Part shown: positions 42,478 through 51,519 of the stretch, in pieces | Layout of the letters: every line of letters starts with the position of its first letter | Position numbering within the stretch: position 1 is the first letter of the stretch | Assembly (NCBI RefSeq): GCF_030317145.1 | Contig: NZ_JASZYE010000003.1 | Location: forward strand, 806,001 to 870,000 | DNA length: 64,000 bases | Direction of reading: 5' to 3' | DNA from: Variovorax flavidus | GTDB taxonomy: Bacteria > Pseudomonadota > Gammaproteobacteria > Burkholderiales > Burkholderiaceae_C | Notes under the pieces: model-generated | What the model saw: the letters and a program-made list of their open reading frames with translations, nothing else | The model's database searches: none | What the model was told of the DNA's origin: nothing | Position numbers and translations under genes: made by a program

Positions 42478-43476
42478 TCAGGGGTAGTCGATACGCTGGC
42501 ACAGGGTGTCGGGTGCACCTGCGGCAAGGCGCGCGAGCACATCCGGCAGCTCGTCGAATGGGGCGCTGTCGGTGATGAGCACGTCGAGCACCGGATCGCG
42601 CAGCAGCGACAAGGCCAGCGCGAGCCTGCGGTGATGGTTCCAGCGCGCGCGCTGGGCACCGGCCACATGGCCCACTTGTGAACTCTTCAGCGTGAGGCGC
42701 CGCGCGTGGAAGGCTTCTCCCAACGGAAGCGCGACTTCGCGACTGCCGTACCAGCTCATCTCGATCACGGTGGCCTCGAACGCCGCCAGATGCAATGCGG
42801 TGACAAGCCCTTGCGCACTGCCGCTCGCATGCACGACGAGGTCGGCTTCCGGCTTCGCATCCTGCGGGCTCGCAAATGCCAGGCCCAGTGCTTCCGCCAC
42901 CCCGCGACGCGAGGGGTTCAAGTCGATCAACTCGACCGCGCAACCCGGCAACCGCGCAGCCAGCCACGCCACGAGAAGCCCCACCACGCCCCCGCCCACC
43001 ACGGCGATGCGATCGCCGATGCGGGGCGTCGCATCCCACAGGGCATTGACGGCCGTTTCCATGTTGGCGGCCAGCACGGCACGCGCGGCAGGCACGCCTT
43101 CGGGAACCAGGTGCAGGGCATTGGCCGGCACGACGTAGCGGGTCTGGTGCGGATAAAGGCAGAAGATGGTACGGCCCAGGAGCGCGTCCGCCCCCTGCTC
43201 CACCACTCCCACACTGGCATAGCCATACTTCACCGGCGCCGGGAAGTCGCCCTCCTGAAACGGCGCCCGCATCCGGTCGAACTCGGTGGCCGGCACCTCG
43301 CCGCCATAGACGAGCATCTCCGTCCCGCGGCTGATGCCGCTGTGCAGCGCCCGCACCAGCACGTCACCGGCGGCGGGTGCATGGACTTCGGCACTGCGGA
43401 TCGCCGCCCGGCCGGGCGCCTCGATCCAGCAAGCCCTTGACTCACCTGAAAACACGTGGGACGGATATGCTGGCAT
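42478..43476 (-). CDS. Medium-chain (zinc-type) alcohol dehydrogenase family protein
   Basis: The 332-residue MDR protein has the GroES-like N-terminal domain ([17 protein letters not shown] near 46-62, [15 protein letters not shown] near 77-91) and a Rossmann domain with the NAD(P) motif [13 protein letters not shown] (about 158-170). The catalytic-zinc Cys of typical alcohol dehydrogenases is replaced by Ser/Arg in ISRGTEM, as in the BchC-like branch acting on larger cyclic substrates. It is the first gene of the minus-strand arm and diverges from the phosphatidyltransferase gene. The substrate is unknown. Confidence 0.85.
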   Translation of the reverse strand: MPAYPSHVFSGESRACWIEAPGRAAIRSAEVHAPAAGDVLVRALHSGISRGTEMLVYGGEVPATEFDRMRAPFQEGDFPAPVKYGYASVGVVEQGADALLGRTIFCLYPHQTRYVVPANALHLVPEGVPAARAVLAANMETAVNALWDATPRIGDRIAVVGGGVVGLLVAWLAARLPGCAVELIDLNPSRRGVAEALGLAFASPQDAKPEADLVVHASGSAQGLVTALHLAAFEATVIEMSWYGSREVALPLGEAFHARRLTLKSSQVGHVAGAQRARWNHHRRLALALSLLRDPVLDVLITDSAPFDELPDVLARLAAGAPDTLCQRIDYP

Positions 43477-43487
43477 GCTGCTTTTGG

Positions 43488-43506
43488 CGCTCGCTGGCCG
43501 CGAGCG
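43488..43506. repeat. Short hairpin in the divergent cluster promoter region
   Basis: CGCTCGC and GCGAGCG pair around a 5-base loop between the two arms of the 39-47 kb cluster (dehydrogenase start 43476, phosphatidyltransferase start 43544). It may be an operator or a leader structure. If the plus-strand gene uses an upstream ATG at 43475, the site would be coding, so this is uncertain. Confidence 0.3.
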
Positions 43507-43543
43507 ATCCCTGTTCAAGCCGATGGAAGGCGATCTTAAGACG

Positions 43544-44326
43544 ATGACTTCGCAGTCCTCCAACGACCGTCGCGTATTCCCGTCGAGCCCCGCGGCAGCA
43601 CTGCGGCATGACGCCTGGCGCGAGGCCCTGGCCTGCCTCGTGCTGCTGACGCTGCTCGCCGGCGGCGCCGGGCTGCTGGCTGGACTGGGTCCGTGGTTTC
43701 ACGTCAAGGCTGTGGGGCTGTTCATCGCGGCCTTCGCCATCGTCCAGCGCGGTCTTCTGGAGCATTCGCCCAATCTGCGCTTCGGCCCCGCCAACCGGGT
43801 GACGCTGGTGCGCCTGGCGCTCGTGGCACTGCTCGCAGCCGGCGTCGGCGAACCGTCTGCCGACGCCGCTGCAATCGCCTGGGCGACCATCGTCATCGCC
43901 ACGACCGCCGCGCTGCTCGATGCACTGGACGGACCGCTGGCACGGGCGCGCGGATTCGCCAGCGAATTCGGCGCGCGCTTCGACATGGAGACGGATGCGC
44001 TGATGGTGCTCGTCCTGTGTCTGCTGGTGCTTCATTTCGACAAGGCCGGCATGTGGATCATGGCGGCCGGTCTCATGCGCTACGTGTTCGTGCTGGCCGC
44101 CGCGGCCTGGCCCTGGCTGGCCCGACCGTTGCCGGCGAGCCAGCGGCGCAAGGCCGTGTGCGTGGCGCAGATCACCAGCCTGATCGTGTGTCTCGGCCCC
44201 ATCGTCCCGGTCGCCTGGAGCCAGGTCATTGCCGCCGCCAGCCTGGCCGCCCTGAGCGCGTCCTTCGGAATGGACATCGTCTGGCTGGCCCGTCGTCGCC
44301 ATTCCCCCCTGGAGGCTGCACCATGA
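43544..44326 (+). CDS. CDP-alcohol phosphatidyltransferase
   Basis: The 260-residue membrane protein has six or more helices and the full active-site signature of the CDP-alcohol phosphotransferase family at residues 126-151: D-x2-DG-x2-AR-x8-G-x3-D-x3-D ([12 protein letters not shown] then GARFDMETD). These enzymes move a phosphatidyl or other phospho-alcohol group from a CDP donor to an alcohol. The acceptor is unknown. In-frame ATGs at 43523 and 43475 could also be starts; 43544 leaves an upstream GGAAGG. Its stop overlaps the YceI start (ATGA). Confidence 0.88.
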   Translation: MTSQSSNDRRVFPSSPAAALRHDAWREALACLVLLTLLAGGAGLLAGLGPWFHVKAVGLFIAAFAIVQRGLLEHSPNLRFGPANRVTLVRLALVALLAAGVGEPSADAAAIAWATIVIATTAALLDALDGPLARARGFASEFGARFDMETDALMVLVLCLLVLHFDKAGMWIMAAGLMRYVFVLAAAAWPWLARPLPASQRRKAVCVAQITSLIVCLGPIVPVAWSQVIAAASLAALSASFGMDIVWLARRRHSPLEAAP

Positions 44327-44916
44327 ATGCTTCGCCCATGCGGCTGCTGTGCCTTGCCCTGCTCCCGCTGATGGTGCTGGCCTCGCGGGCGCGGGCCGAA
44401 CCGGCGCGCTACGAGCTCGACCCGAATCACATCACCGTCGCCTTCATGGTCGACCATCTCGGCTACGCCAAGGTGCTCGGGATGTTTCGCGCGGCGCGCG
44501 GCAGCTACAGCTTCGACGAAAGCACCGGCACGCTCGGCAACGTGCGCATCGAGGTCGACACGCAGAGCGTGTTCAGCAACTACGCCAGGCGTGACCAACA
44601 TCTGAAAAGCGCGGATTTCCTCAACGCCAGCGAGTTCCCGCGCATGGTGTTCACGGCGGCCACCGCCCGGCGGACCGGCGACCGCAGCTTCGAGATCCCC
44701 GGCCAGCTCGAACTGCTGGGCCGGCCGCAGCCGCTGACGCTCACCGCGACCTGGAACAAGAGCGGCCCCTCGCCGATCGACAAGGTCTACACGATGGGCG
44801 TGTCGGCGCGCGGCAGTTTCAAGCGCAGCAGCTTCGGCATGAACTACGGCGTGAGCAACGAGTGGGTTGGCGACGAGGTGCCGCTCATCATCGAATTCGA
44901 GGCCCAGCGCAAGTGA
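44323..44916 (+). CDS. YceI family periplasmic lipocalin-like protein
   Basis: The 197-residue protein has a signal peptide (MRLLCLALLPLMVLASRARA, residues 6-25) and a YceI beta-barrel domain: ELDPNHITVAFMVDHLGYAK, then HLKSADFLNASEFPRMVFTA near 93-112 and LTATWNKSG, with the C-terminal DEVPLIIEFEA. YceI proteins bind long isoprenoid or amphiphilic ligands. Four-base overlaps with both neighbours (ATGA before, GTGA after) couple it to the phosphatidyltransferase and to the membrane phosphatase-like enzyme, suggesting a shared lipid-type substrate. Confidence 0.92.
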   Translation: MNASPMRLLCLALLPLMVLASRARAEPARYELDPNHITVAFMVDHLGYAKVLGMFRAARGSYSFDESTGTLGNVRIEVDTQSVFSNYARRDQHLKSADFLNASEFPRMVFTAATARRTGDRSFEIPGQLELLGRPQPLTLTATWNKSGPSPIDKVYTMGVSARGSFKRSSFGMNYGVSNEWVGDEVPLIIEFEAQRK

Positions 44917-46583
44917 CTGCCGGCGGCCGGCATCCCCCGCCGCCTGGCGCCGTGCCCTGGCCCGGATGGGCGCGATGGCTCCTGCGCTTTGGCCTGCCCT
45001 TCGTGGTGCTTGATGCGATGTTCACGCTCGAGAACATCTGGCCGACGTTGTGGGCGCGACCGGGCCTGCGCCTGTCCTTCGAGTTGTGCATGGCGGCGCT
45101 CGCGCTCACGGCATGGCTGGCCGCGCGCGGCACCGCAAGCGCGCGGATGTTGCGCGCGCTGGCGCTCCTCACCACCTTCTGGGTCGTCACGCGCTATGTG
45201 GAGGTCACTGCATCGGCGGTCTTCGGCCGGCAGATCAACCTGTATTGGGACGGCCGTCATCTGTTCGACGTGCTTCGCATGGGCAACGTCGCGGGATGGC
45301 AGATCGCGCTGGGTGCGGCCGTTGCGGTGGCGGTGGTGTGGCTCGTGTACCGGATCGCTCACCGGTGCTGGGCGGCCATCGCGCGCGAACTCGCGTGGCG
45401 CCGGCCGCGTCCGGCGATCGGCGTCGTCGGCGTCCTTCTGCTGGCGACTTTCACGGCGCACGGCATGGGAGGACGCGACACACGCTGGTTCTTCTCGATG
45501 CCGGTGACGCCCATCATTGCCAGACAGGCCGGATTGCTTGCAGCCCAACTGTGGCCCGACGGCGGCTCGACGCGGCTCTCGCCCAGCCCGACCTTCGACA
45601 CGCATCTGGGCGCACTCGGCGGCGCCGACGTTCTGCTGATCTTCGCGGAGTCCTACGGCGTCACGACACTCGACGACCCCGCCCAGGCTGCCGCGCTCGC
45701 ACCGCACCGTGCGCGGCTCGCCGAAGCCCTGCGGGCAGGCGGACGACAGGTGGTGTCGGCGCGGGTGCGTTCACCCACCTACGGTGGCGCTTCATGGCTC
45801 GCCCACGCCGAACTCCTGAGCGGTGTCGACATGCAGAAGCCTGGGGACTACGAACTGCTGCTCGCTACGCAACGACCCACCCTCGTGCGGCACTTCAAGG
45901 CCCATGGCTACCGCACCGTGAGCTGGATGCCGGGACTGCAACGGCCCTGGCCCGAAGGCAGCTTCTATGCCTTCGACCGCTACGTCGATGCGAACAACAT
46001 GGGCTACGGCGGCCCGGGTTTCGGCCACTGGCGCATTCCGGACCAGGCGTCGGTCGCGTTGATGCAGTCACAGGAGCTGGCCATCACACCCGCCCCGCGC
46101 GCACCGCGCCTGATTGTCTTCCCGACATTGGCCAGCCACGCGCCGTTTCGCCCCCTGGCGCCCTACGTGCCCGACTGGGACCGGCTGCTTGGCGCCGATG
46201 CCTTCACACCGGACCAGGTGGCGCGGGCCGTCGCCGAGCCGCTGTCATGGCTGGAGCCGGTCCGCGCCTATCTCGATTCGCTGGCCTACACCTTCGAGTG
46301 GCTCGGCGACTACCTGTCAGGCCGCGCCCCACCGAACATGCTGACGATCGTGATCGGCGACCACCAGCCGATGGCGAGCGTGAGCGGCCGCGGCGCATCA
46401 TGGGATGTGCCCGTTCACATCATCAGCGACGACCCGCAGCTCCTGAAGCGATTCGAAGCTGCCGGCTTCACACGAGGCCTCCTGCCAATGCAGGCTTCCA
46501 CCATGTCGATGCATGGCCTCACGTCCGTGCTGCTCCACGCATTCGACGACTCGGCGCGCCATCCTGCGGGCGCCGCCGAATAA
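44913..46583 (+). CDS. Membrane-bound alkaline phosphatase superfamily (sulfatase-like) enzyme
   Basis: The 556-residue protein has five or so N-terminal membrane helices (about 15-170) and a periplasmic alkaline-phosphatase-fold domain like that of LTA synthases, phosphoethanolamine transferases and sulfatases. Visible are the metal and nucleophile region ADVLLIFAESYGVTTL, SPTYGGASWLAHAELLSG, and the metal-binding TIVIGDHQPM near 480. The GTG at 44913 overlaps the YceI stop (GTGA) and is the likely start. Likely role: transfer or removal of a phospho-alcohol group on an envelope lipid or glycan; inferred. Confidence 0.85.
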   Translation: MTAGGRHPPPPGAVPWPGWARWLLRFGLPFVVLDAMFTLENIWPTLWARPGLRLSFELCMAALALTAWLAARGTASARMLRALALLTTFWVVTRYVEVTASAVFGRQINLYWDGRHLFDVLRMGNVAGWQIALGAAVAVAVVWLVYRIAHRCWAAIARELAWRRPRPAIGVVGVLLLATFTAHGMGGRDTRWFFSMPVTPIIARQAGLLAAQLWPDGGSTRLSPSPTFDTHLGALGGADVLLIFAESYGVTTLDDPAQAAALAPHRARLAEALRAGGRQVVSARVRSPTYGGASWLAHAELLSGVDMQKPGDYELLLATQRPTLVRHFKAHGYRTVSWMPGLQRPWPEGSFYAFDRYVDANNMGYGGPGFGHWRIPDQASVALMQSQELAITPAPRAPRLIVFPTLASHAPFRPLAPYVPDWDRLLGADAFTPDQVARAVAEPLSWLEPVRAYLDSLAYTFEWLGDYLSGRAPPNMLTIVIGDHQPMASVSGRGASWDVPVHIISDDPQLLKRFEAAGFTRGLLPMQASTMSMHGLTSVLLHAFDDSARHPAGAAE

Positions 46584-46654
46584 CCCGGAGGGCCTGCCGT
46601 TTTGTGCACTATTTCACGCGGTCTGCCGGGGCTTCTCTGATAGCCTGCTCCGCC

Positions 46655-46882
46655 ATGCGCGCCATCATCCTGCTTGCCAATCTCGGCGTCCTTGCCCTGG
46701 CCTACTACCTGGGATCGTGGATGGGCCTGTTGATCGCGGCCGGCGTCTGCGTCGTGCTCGTCGCAGCCTTCTTCGTCTTCTCGATGGCCAGGCTCGAAGC
46801 GCGCGAATCCAAGGACACGCAAAGGGCCATGGGGCGGAGCAGCACCTTCCTCGGCGGGCTCTTCCACCCCAGCAAGCACTGA
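46655..46882 (+). CDS. Small membrane protein
   Basis: The 75-residue protein has two adjacent membrane helices (about 2-20 and 24-44) and a basic soluble tail (ARLEARESKDTQRAMGRSS). I do not recognise the family. It follows the sulfatase-like gene by about 70 bases in the same direction and converges on the XdhC gene with about 10 bases between stops. Confidence 0.6.
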   Translation: MRAIILLANLGVLALAYYLGSWMGLLIAAGVCVVLVAAFFVFSMARLEARESKDTQRAMGRSSTFLGGLFHPSKH

Positions 46883-46892
46883 TTCCCCGCGG

Positions 46893-47900
46893 TTATTCGA
46901 CGGCCGCCTTGGCCACGGCAACGGCCGCCTCGCGCGGCAGCGCGACCGCATTCTTCACAGCCAGGATCTCCGCCATCACGCTCACCGCGATCTCGGGCGG
47001 CGTCTTGCTGCCGATGTAGATGCCGATCGGCCCGCGCAGGCGCGCGAGCGATGCCTCGGTCTGGTCGAAGTGATCGATCATGCGTTCGCGCCGCGCCTCG
47101 GCATTCCGGCGGGAGCCTATGGCGCCGACGTAGAAGGCCTCGCTGTTCAAGGCTTCGAGCAATGCGAGATCGTCGAGCTTGGGGTCGTGCGTGAGTGCGA
47201 CCACGCAGGTCCGGCGATCGGGCTTGAAAGCCGTCACGGCGTCGTCGGGCATCTCGGTGGTGATCGCCACGCCCGGCAGGGACCAGGCGGTGTGGTACTC
47301 GGTGCGCGGGTCGCACAAGGTCACCGCGAAGCCGCTGAACTTCGCCATCGTCGCGAGGTATTCGGCCAGTTGGCCGGCGCCGATCAGGAGCATGCGGTAC
47401 TCGGGGCCGAAGGTGTTGACCAGCTCGGTGTCGTTGACCGACAGCTCGGCAGGCGATGCTGCCTCGGCGAGCGTGACGGCGCCGTCGGCAAGCGCCACCG
47501 TGCGCTGCATGAGCAGGCCCTGCTCGAGCGCCGCGACCAGCTTCTCCAGCGAGGCGGGATCGGGGTCGTACTCGAGCAGCAGTTCCAGCGTGCCGCCGCA
47601 GGGCAGCCCGAAACGATGCGCCTCGTCGGCGGTGATGCCGTACTTGACGAGCGCCGGTGCACCGGACGGCATCGCGCCATCGCCACCGTGCGCACGGCTG
47701 TAGCGCGCGATCAGGTCGTCTTCGATGCAGCCGCCCGAGACCGATCCGACGACCGCGCCGTCCTCGGCCAGCGCCATGATCGAGCCAATGGGACGGGGCG
47801 ACGATCCCCAGGTGCGAACCACGGTGGAGAGCAGCGCGCGACGACCGGCCAGACGCCAGTCGCGCAGGGTGCGAAGCACCATGACGTCGAGGTTTTCCAT
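46893..47900 (-). CDS. XdhC/CoxI family molybdenum cofactor insertion protein
   Basis: The 335-residue protein has the XdhC N-terminal domain (TVVRTWGSSPRPIGSIMALA near 26-45, GSVSGGCIEDDLI near 51-63) and the XdhC Rossmann C-terminal domain (MLLIGAGQLAEYLATMAKFS near 168-187, AIGSRRNAEARRERM). XdhC binds molybdenum cofactor, helps add its sulfur ligand and inserts it into xanthine dehydrogenase family enzymes. It is the last gene of the cox-like operon. Confidence 0.93.
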   Translation of the reverse strand: MENLDVMVLRTLRDWRLAGRRALLSTVVRTWGSSPRPIGSIMALAEDGAVVGSVSGGCIEDDLIARYSRAHGGDGAMPSGAPALVKYGITADEAHRFGLPCGGTLELLLEYDPDPASLEKLVAALEQGLLMQRTVALADGAVTLAEAASPAELSVNDTELVNTFGPEYRMLLIGAGQLAEYLATMAKFSGFAVTLCDPRTEYHTAWSLPGVAITTEMPDDAVTAFKPDRRTCVVALTHDPKLDDLALLEALNSEAFYVGAIGSRRNAEARRERMIDHFDQTEASLARLRGPIGIYIGSKTPPEIAVSVMAEILAVKNAVALPREAAVAVAKAAVE

Positions 47901-47926
47901 ATCTGTATCCCGCTTTCCGAGGCGCC

Positions 47927-48523
47927 TTATTCGCCTGGCTTCTCGTCTGTCTTTTCGTCGGCAGCCTTGTCGGACTTCCTGCCGATGCCGAGCTTCTGCA
48001 TGAAGCCGGCCACGGCGCCCGTCTTTTCCGCCGGCGCTTCCTCCGCGGGCGCTTCAGCGGGCGGCGGGCCGTAGCGGCTTTGCATCTCGGCTTCGAAGCG
48101 CTTGAAGAAATCGTCGGCGGTCGACTTGGCCGCGCCGTCGATCAGGCGCTGGCCGAGCTGGGCGATCTTGCCGCCGACCTGGGCCTGCACCGTGTAGTCG
48201 AGTTCGCAGCCTTCGCCGCCATCCGCGACCGGCTTGAGCGACACGCTCGACGCGCCCTTGGCGAAACCCGCGACGCCGCCCTGCCCTTCGAAGGACAGCT
48301 TGTAGCTGTCGGGCGGTGCGATGTCCGCCAGGCTGACCTTGCCGTTGAACTTGGCCGACACGGGGCCGATCTTGACGGCGAGCGCGACGGTGTACTGGTT
48401 CTCGCCGGTCAGCTCGAACTTGTCGCAGCCGGGGATGCATTTCTTCAGCGTTTCAGGATCGTTCAGTGCTTCCCACGCCTGCTGCTGCGTGACGCCAAGC
48501 CTGCGATTGCCGAGCATTTCCAT
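47927..48523 (-). CDS. coxG: CoxG-type SRPBCC protein
   Basis: The 198-residue protein has a START/SRPBCC fold like the carbon monoxide dehydrogenase G family: NRRLGVTQQQAWEALNDPET at the start and IPGCDKFELTGENQY after it. The C-terminal 50 residues form a low-complexity Ala/Glu/Lys-rich tail that may serve as a membrane anchor or flexible linker. In Oligotropha CoxG helps to bind the enzyme to the membrane. It lies between the XdhC and CoxE genes in the operon. Confidence 0.9.
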   Translation of the reverse strand: MEMLGNRRLGVTQQQAWEALNDPETLKKCIPGCDKFELTGENQYTVALAVKIGPVSAKFNGKVSLADIAPPDSYKLSFEGQGGVAGFAKGASSVSLKPVADGGEGCELDYTVQAQVGGKIAQLGQRLIDGAAKSTADDFFKRFEAEMQSRYGPPPAEAPAEEAPAEKTGAVAGFMQKLGIGRKSDKAADEKTDEKPGE

Positions 48524-48565
48524 GGTGGATTCCTTTTTTTGGTGGTGTGTTGCGCGGCGCCGCCG

Positions 48566-49771
48566 CTATCGGCCGGACCGCATCAACCTGGCCAGGCTCG
48601 TGGCCAGTTCTTCCAGAGCACTGAGATTGTGGACTGCGAGCATCGCGTCTGCATGGCGGTGCAACATGGCCGCGCCGCGCGCCAGCGGCGCGTAGCCCTC
48701 GTAACGCAGCAGCGGGTTGAGCCACAGCACGCGTCGCGAATGGCGCTTGAGCCAGAGCAACTCGTTCTCCAGCGTTTCGGGCTCGCCGGTGTCCAGGCCG
48801 TCGCTGATCACCAGCACGAGCGTGCGACGGCCGGTGAGGCGGCGCGCATGACGCCGGCGCAGCTCGCCGAGCGATGCCCCCAGGCGCGTGCCGCCCGCAA
48901 AGTCGTCGATGGCTTCGCTGGCCGCGGCCAGCATCGCATCGGTGTCGGCAATGCGGAAGGCCGGGGTCAGGTCGGTCAGGTGCGTGCCGAATGCGAAGAC
49001 GTCGCGCCGACCGGAGCGCCGCGTCGAAGCGTGGAGAAAGGCGAGCAGCAAGCGCGCATAGCGCTCCATCGAGCCGGACACGTCGACCAGCACCAGCAGC
49101 GGCAGGGGTTGCTTGCGGCGCGACCACCGCGGCAGCCGCATGATCTCGCCGCCAGTGCGAGCCGCCTCGTGCAGCACGCCGGGCCAGTGCATGCGCGAAT
49201 GGGCGCCGGCGTCACCGATCAGACGCAGGCGGCGCGCGGGCAGCGTCGGGATCGGCAGCGCGATGTCGCGGGCCAGACGCTCCACCAATCGGTACTCCGC
49301 AGCGCCGAGCGCGTTGAAGTCGGCGTGGTGCACCCGCAGCCGGTCGCTCGCCGTCATGGCGGCATCGAAGTCGACCTCGCGATCGGTCTGTGCGGGCTTG
49401 ACGGTATCGCGCGGCGCAGCGAGCGCCTCGCGAACGCGTGGCCGGCGCTTCGACGGCTCGGCCTTGCCTTCGGCGCTCGGCAGCATCTGGGCCAGCAGCT
49501 TGTTGGCAAGCTCCGGGTCGCGAAACCAGGCATCGAAGAGTTCGCGGAACACCAGCCGGTCCTCCTCGCGGCTGATCATCACGGCCTCCATCGCGGCCGC
49601 GAGGTCGAGACGGTTCTCGACGCCGACCAGCGTGGCCGCCTCGGCGGCGAGCGCGATGCGCATGGAATCGGTGCGCACGCCGGCACGCCGCAGCGCGCGG
49701 CCGAAGCCCAGCAGGTTGCTCGCGAGCTTGCCTCGCCGCGCATCACCCAGCTGCTGGACGCGGGTGCTCAA
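48566..49771 (-). CDS. coxE: CoxE-type VWA domain protein
   Basis: The 401-residue protein contains a von Willebrand A domain in its C-terminal half with an intact MIDAS (DVSGS at 230-234, conserved Thr in GGTRLG and Asp in ISDGLDTG). CoxE works with the MoxR-type ATPase CoxD to mature the active site of molybdenum hydroxylases. No ATG lies at the expected place; a TTG overlapping the coxD stop (TTGA) gives the full N-terminus and is chosen as start. A downstream ATG would remove about 36 residues. Confidence 0.88.
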   Translation of the reverse strand: MSTRVQQLGDARRGKLASNLLGFGRALRRAGVRTDSMRIALAAEAATLVGVENRLDLAAAMEAVMISREEDRLVFRELFDAWFRDPELANKLLAQMLPSAEGKAEPSKRRPRVREALAAPRDTVKPAQTDREVDFDAAMTASDRLRVHHADFNALGAAEYRLVERLARDIALPIPTLPARRLRLIGDAGAHSRMHWPGVLHEAARTGGEIMRLPRWSRRKQPLPLLVLVDVSGSMERYARLLLAFLHASTRRSGRRDVFAFGTHLTDLTPAFRIADTDAMLAAASEAIDDFAGGTRLGASLGELRRRHARRLTGRRTLVLVISDGLDTGEPETLENELLWLKRHSRRVLWLNPLLRYEGYAPLARGAAMLHRHADAMLAVHNLSALEELATSLARLMRSGR

Positions 49772-50697
49772 GGGGCGGCCTCCTCCTCGGGCTTGAGGAG
49801 ATCCGACGCAAGCTCGTGCGTCAGCGCGGCGACGTCGTCGCGCTGCTTGAAAAGGATGCCGGCGGTGTCGACCACGATCTCGGGATCGAGCTCGATGGTG
49901 TCGAGCGCGACCAGCGCCTTGGCCCATTCGACGCTCTCCGCGATGCCCGGTCCGCGCTGGAATGCGCTCGCGAAGGGGGCGCTGCGCAGCCGTCCGACGA
50001 AGGCCGCGACCTGCCCGGAAAGCACTTCCCCCGCCTGCGGCACCTGCGCCCGCACGATCGCCAGCTCGCGCTCGCGCTCGGGGTAGTCGAGCCAGTGGTA
50101 GAGGCAGCGCCGCTTGACGGCATCGTTGAGTTCGCGCGTGCGGTTGCTGGTCAGCAGCGTGACCGGCGGCACCAGCGCGCGCACCGTCCCCAGTTCGGGA
50201 ATGCTGACCTGGTACTCGCCCAGGTATTCGAGCAGGAAGGCCTCGAAAGGCTCGTCGGCACGATCGACCTCGTCGATCAGGAGCACAGCGCCGGGTGCCG
50301 GCGCCTGCAACGCCTCCAGCAGCGGCCTGCGGATCAGGTAGCGCGGCTGATAGACCTCGGATTCGATGTCGCTCGAAGCACCGTGGGCCTCGGCCGCGCG
50401 CATGTGCAGGAGCTGCGCCGCGTAGTTCCATTCATAGAGTGCCTCGCGCTGCTCGAGCCCGTCATAGCACTGCAGGCGCAACAGCTCCCGCTGGAGCGCA
50501 GTCGACAGCGCCTTGGCGAGTTCGGTCTTGCCGACACCGGGCTCGCCTTCCAGCAGCAAGGGACGCTGGAGCTTGAGCGCGAGATACACCGCCGTCGCAA
50601 GCCGCCGATCAGCGTAATAGCCGGCGCCTTGCAGCGCCTGCACAACCGCGTCGATGGTGGGGAACGGTGCGGTCGTGGCAGGCGTGGTCTCGGTCAT
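49768..50697 (-). CDS. coxD: MoxR-type AAA+ ATPase, CoxD-like
   Basis: The 309-residue ATPase has Walker A GEPGVGKTEL (51-60), Walker B VLLIDEVDR, and sensor/Arg finger segments (LTSNRTREL) of the MoxR family. In form I CO dehydrogenase operons CoxD unfolds or remodels the apoenzyme to allow copper-sulfur maturation. Here it sits with a form II-type large subunit. It starts 9 bases after coxM and overlaps coxE by four bases. Confidence 0.92.
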   Translation of the reverse strand: MTETTPATTAPFPTIDAVVQALQGAGYYADRRLATAVYLALKLQRPLLLEGEPGVGKTELAKALSTALQRELLRLQCYDGLEQREALYEWNYAAQLLHMRAAEAHGASSDIESEVYQPRYLIRRPLLEALQAPAPGAVLLIDEVDRADEPFEAFLLEYLGEYQVSIPELGTVRALVPPVTLLTSNRTRELNDAVKRRCLYHWLDYPERERELAIVRAQVPQAGEVLSGQVAAFVGRLRSAPFASAFQRGPGIAESVEWAKALVALDTIELDPEIVVDTAGILFKQRDDVAALTHELASDLLKPEEEAAP

Positions 50698-50706
50698 TTC
50701 TACAGC

Positions 50707-51498
50707 TTAGCCGAGCGCCTTGGCGACCGCTCGCTGCGTCAGCACGCTGATCAGGTTGCCACGGTAGGCGGCCGAGGCGTGCAGGTCGCTGTTGAGATCG
50801 CTCGAATCGATCTTCACGGCGGCCGCCGATTCGGACGTGAAGCTCCTTGCCAGCGCGTCTTCCAGACCCTTGTGCCGGAACACGCCGTTGCCCGCACCCG
50901 TGACCGCGACGCGCACTCCGCCGTCGTACTGTGCGACGAAGACGCCGACCAGCGGGAAGTTCGAGGCCTTCTGGCGCAGTTTTTCATACGCGGCGCGCTT
51001 CGGGATCGGAAAGCGGATGGCCTTGATCAGCTCGCCATCCGTCAGGGCGGTGGTGAAGAGGCCCAGGAAGAAATCGTCCGCAGCGATTTCCCGCTGCGTG
51101 GTGACGATGGTCGCTCCCGAGCCGAGCACCGCGCTGGGATAGCAGGCGGCCGGATCGTTGTTGGCAACGGAACCGCCCAGGGTGCCCATGGCGCGTACCT
51201 GCCGGTCGCCGATGCGCGAAGCGAGATCGGCCAGCGCCGGGTAAGCGGCCTTGATCTCGGCGTTGTTCGCGACATCGAGATGCCGCGACATCGCGCCAAT
51301 CAAGAAGGCGTTGCCCTCCTTGGTGATGCCGGTGAGCTCCTTGACGCCGCTCAGGTCGGCGAGTTGCTCGGGCGCAGACAGGCGCAGCTTCATCGAGGCC
51401 AGAAGGGTCTGGCCGCCGGCCAGCGGCTTGGCACCCGCAGCGGCGAGCTTGACGGCGTCCGCCAGGGTGGTGGGGCGTTCGAGGGTGAAGGCGTACAT
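50707..51498 (-). CDS. coxM: CO dehydrogenase-like medium (FAD) subunit
   Basis: The 263-residue protein is the FAD-binding subunit of a three-part molybdenum hydroxylase. Flavin motifs AGGQTLLASMK (about 27-37) and TLGGSVANNDPAACYPSAVL (about 106-125) are clear. It transfers electrons from the iron-sulfur clusters to an acceptor. It lies between coxL and coxD on the minus strand with short gaps. Confidence 0.94.
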   Translation of the reverse strand: MYAFTLERPTTLADAVKLAAAGAKPLAGGQTLLASMKLRLSAPEQLADLSGVKELTGITKEGNAFLIGAMSRHLDVANNAEIKAAYPALADLASRIGDRQVRAMGTLGGSVANNDPAACYPSAVLGSGATIVTTQREIAADDFFLGLFTTALTDGELIKAIRFPIPKRAAYEKLRQKASNFPLVGVFVAQYDGGVRVAVTGAGNGVFRHKGLEDALARSFTSESAAAVKIDSSDLNSDLHASAAYRGNLISVLTQRAVAKALG

Positions 51499-51519
51499 GG
51501 TGTTTTTTCCTTCTGGTGT

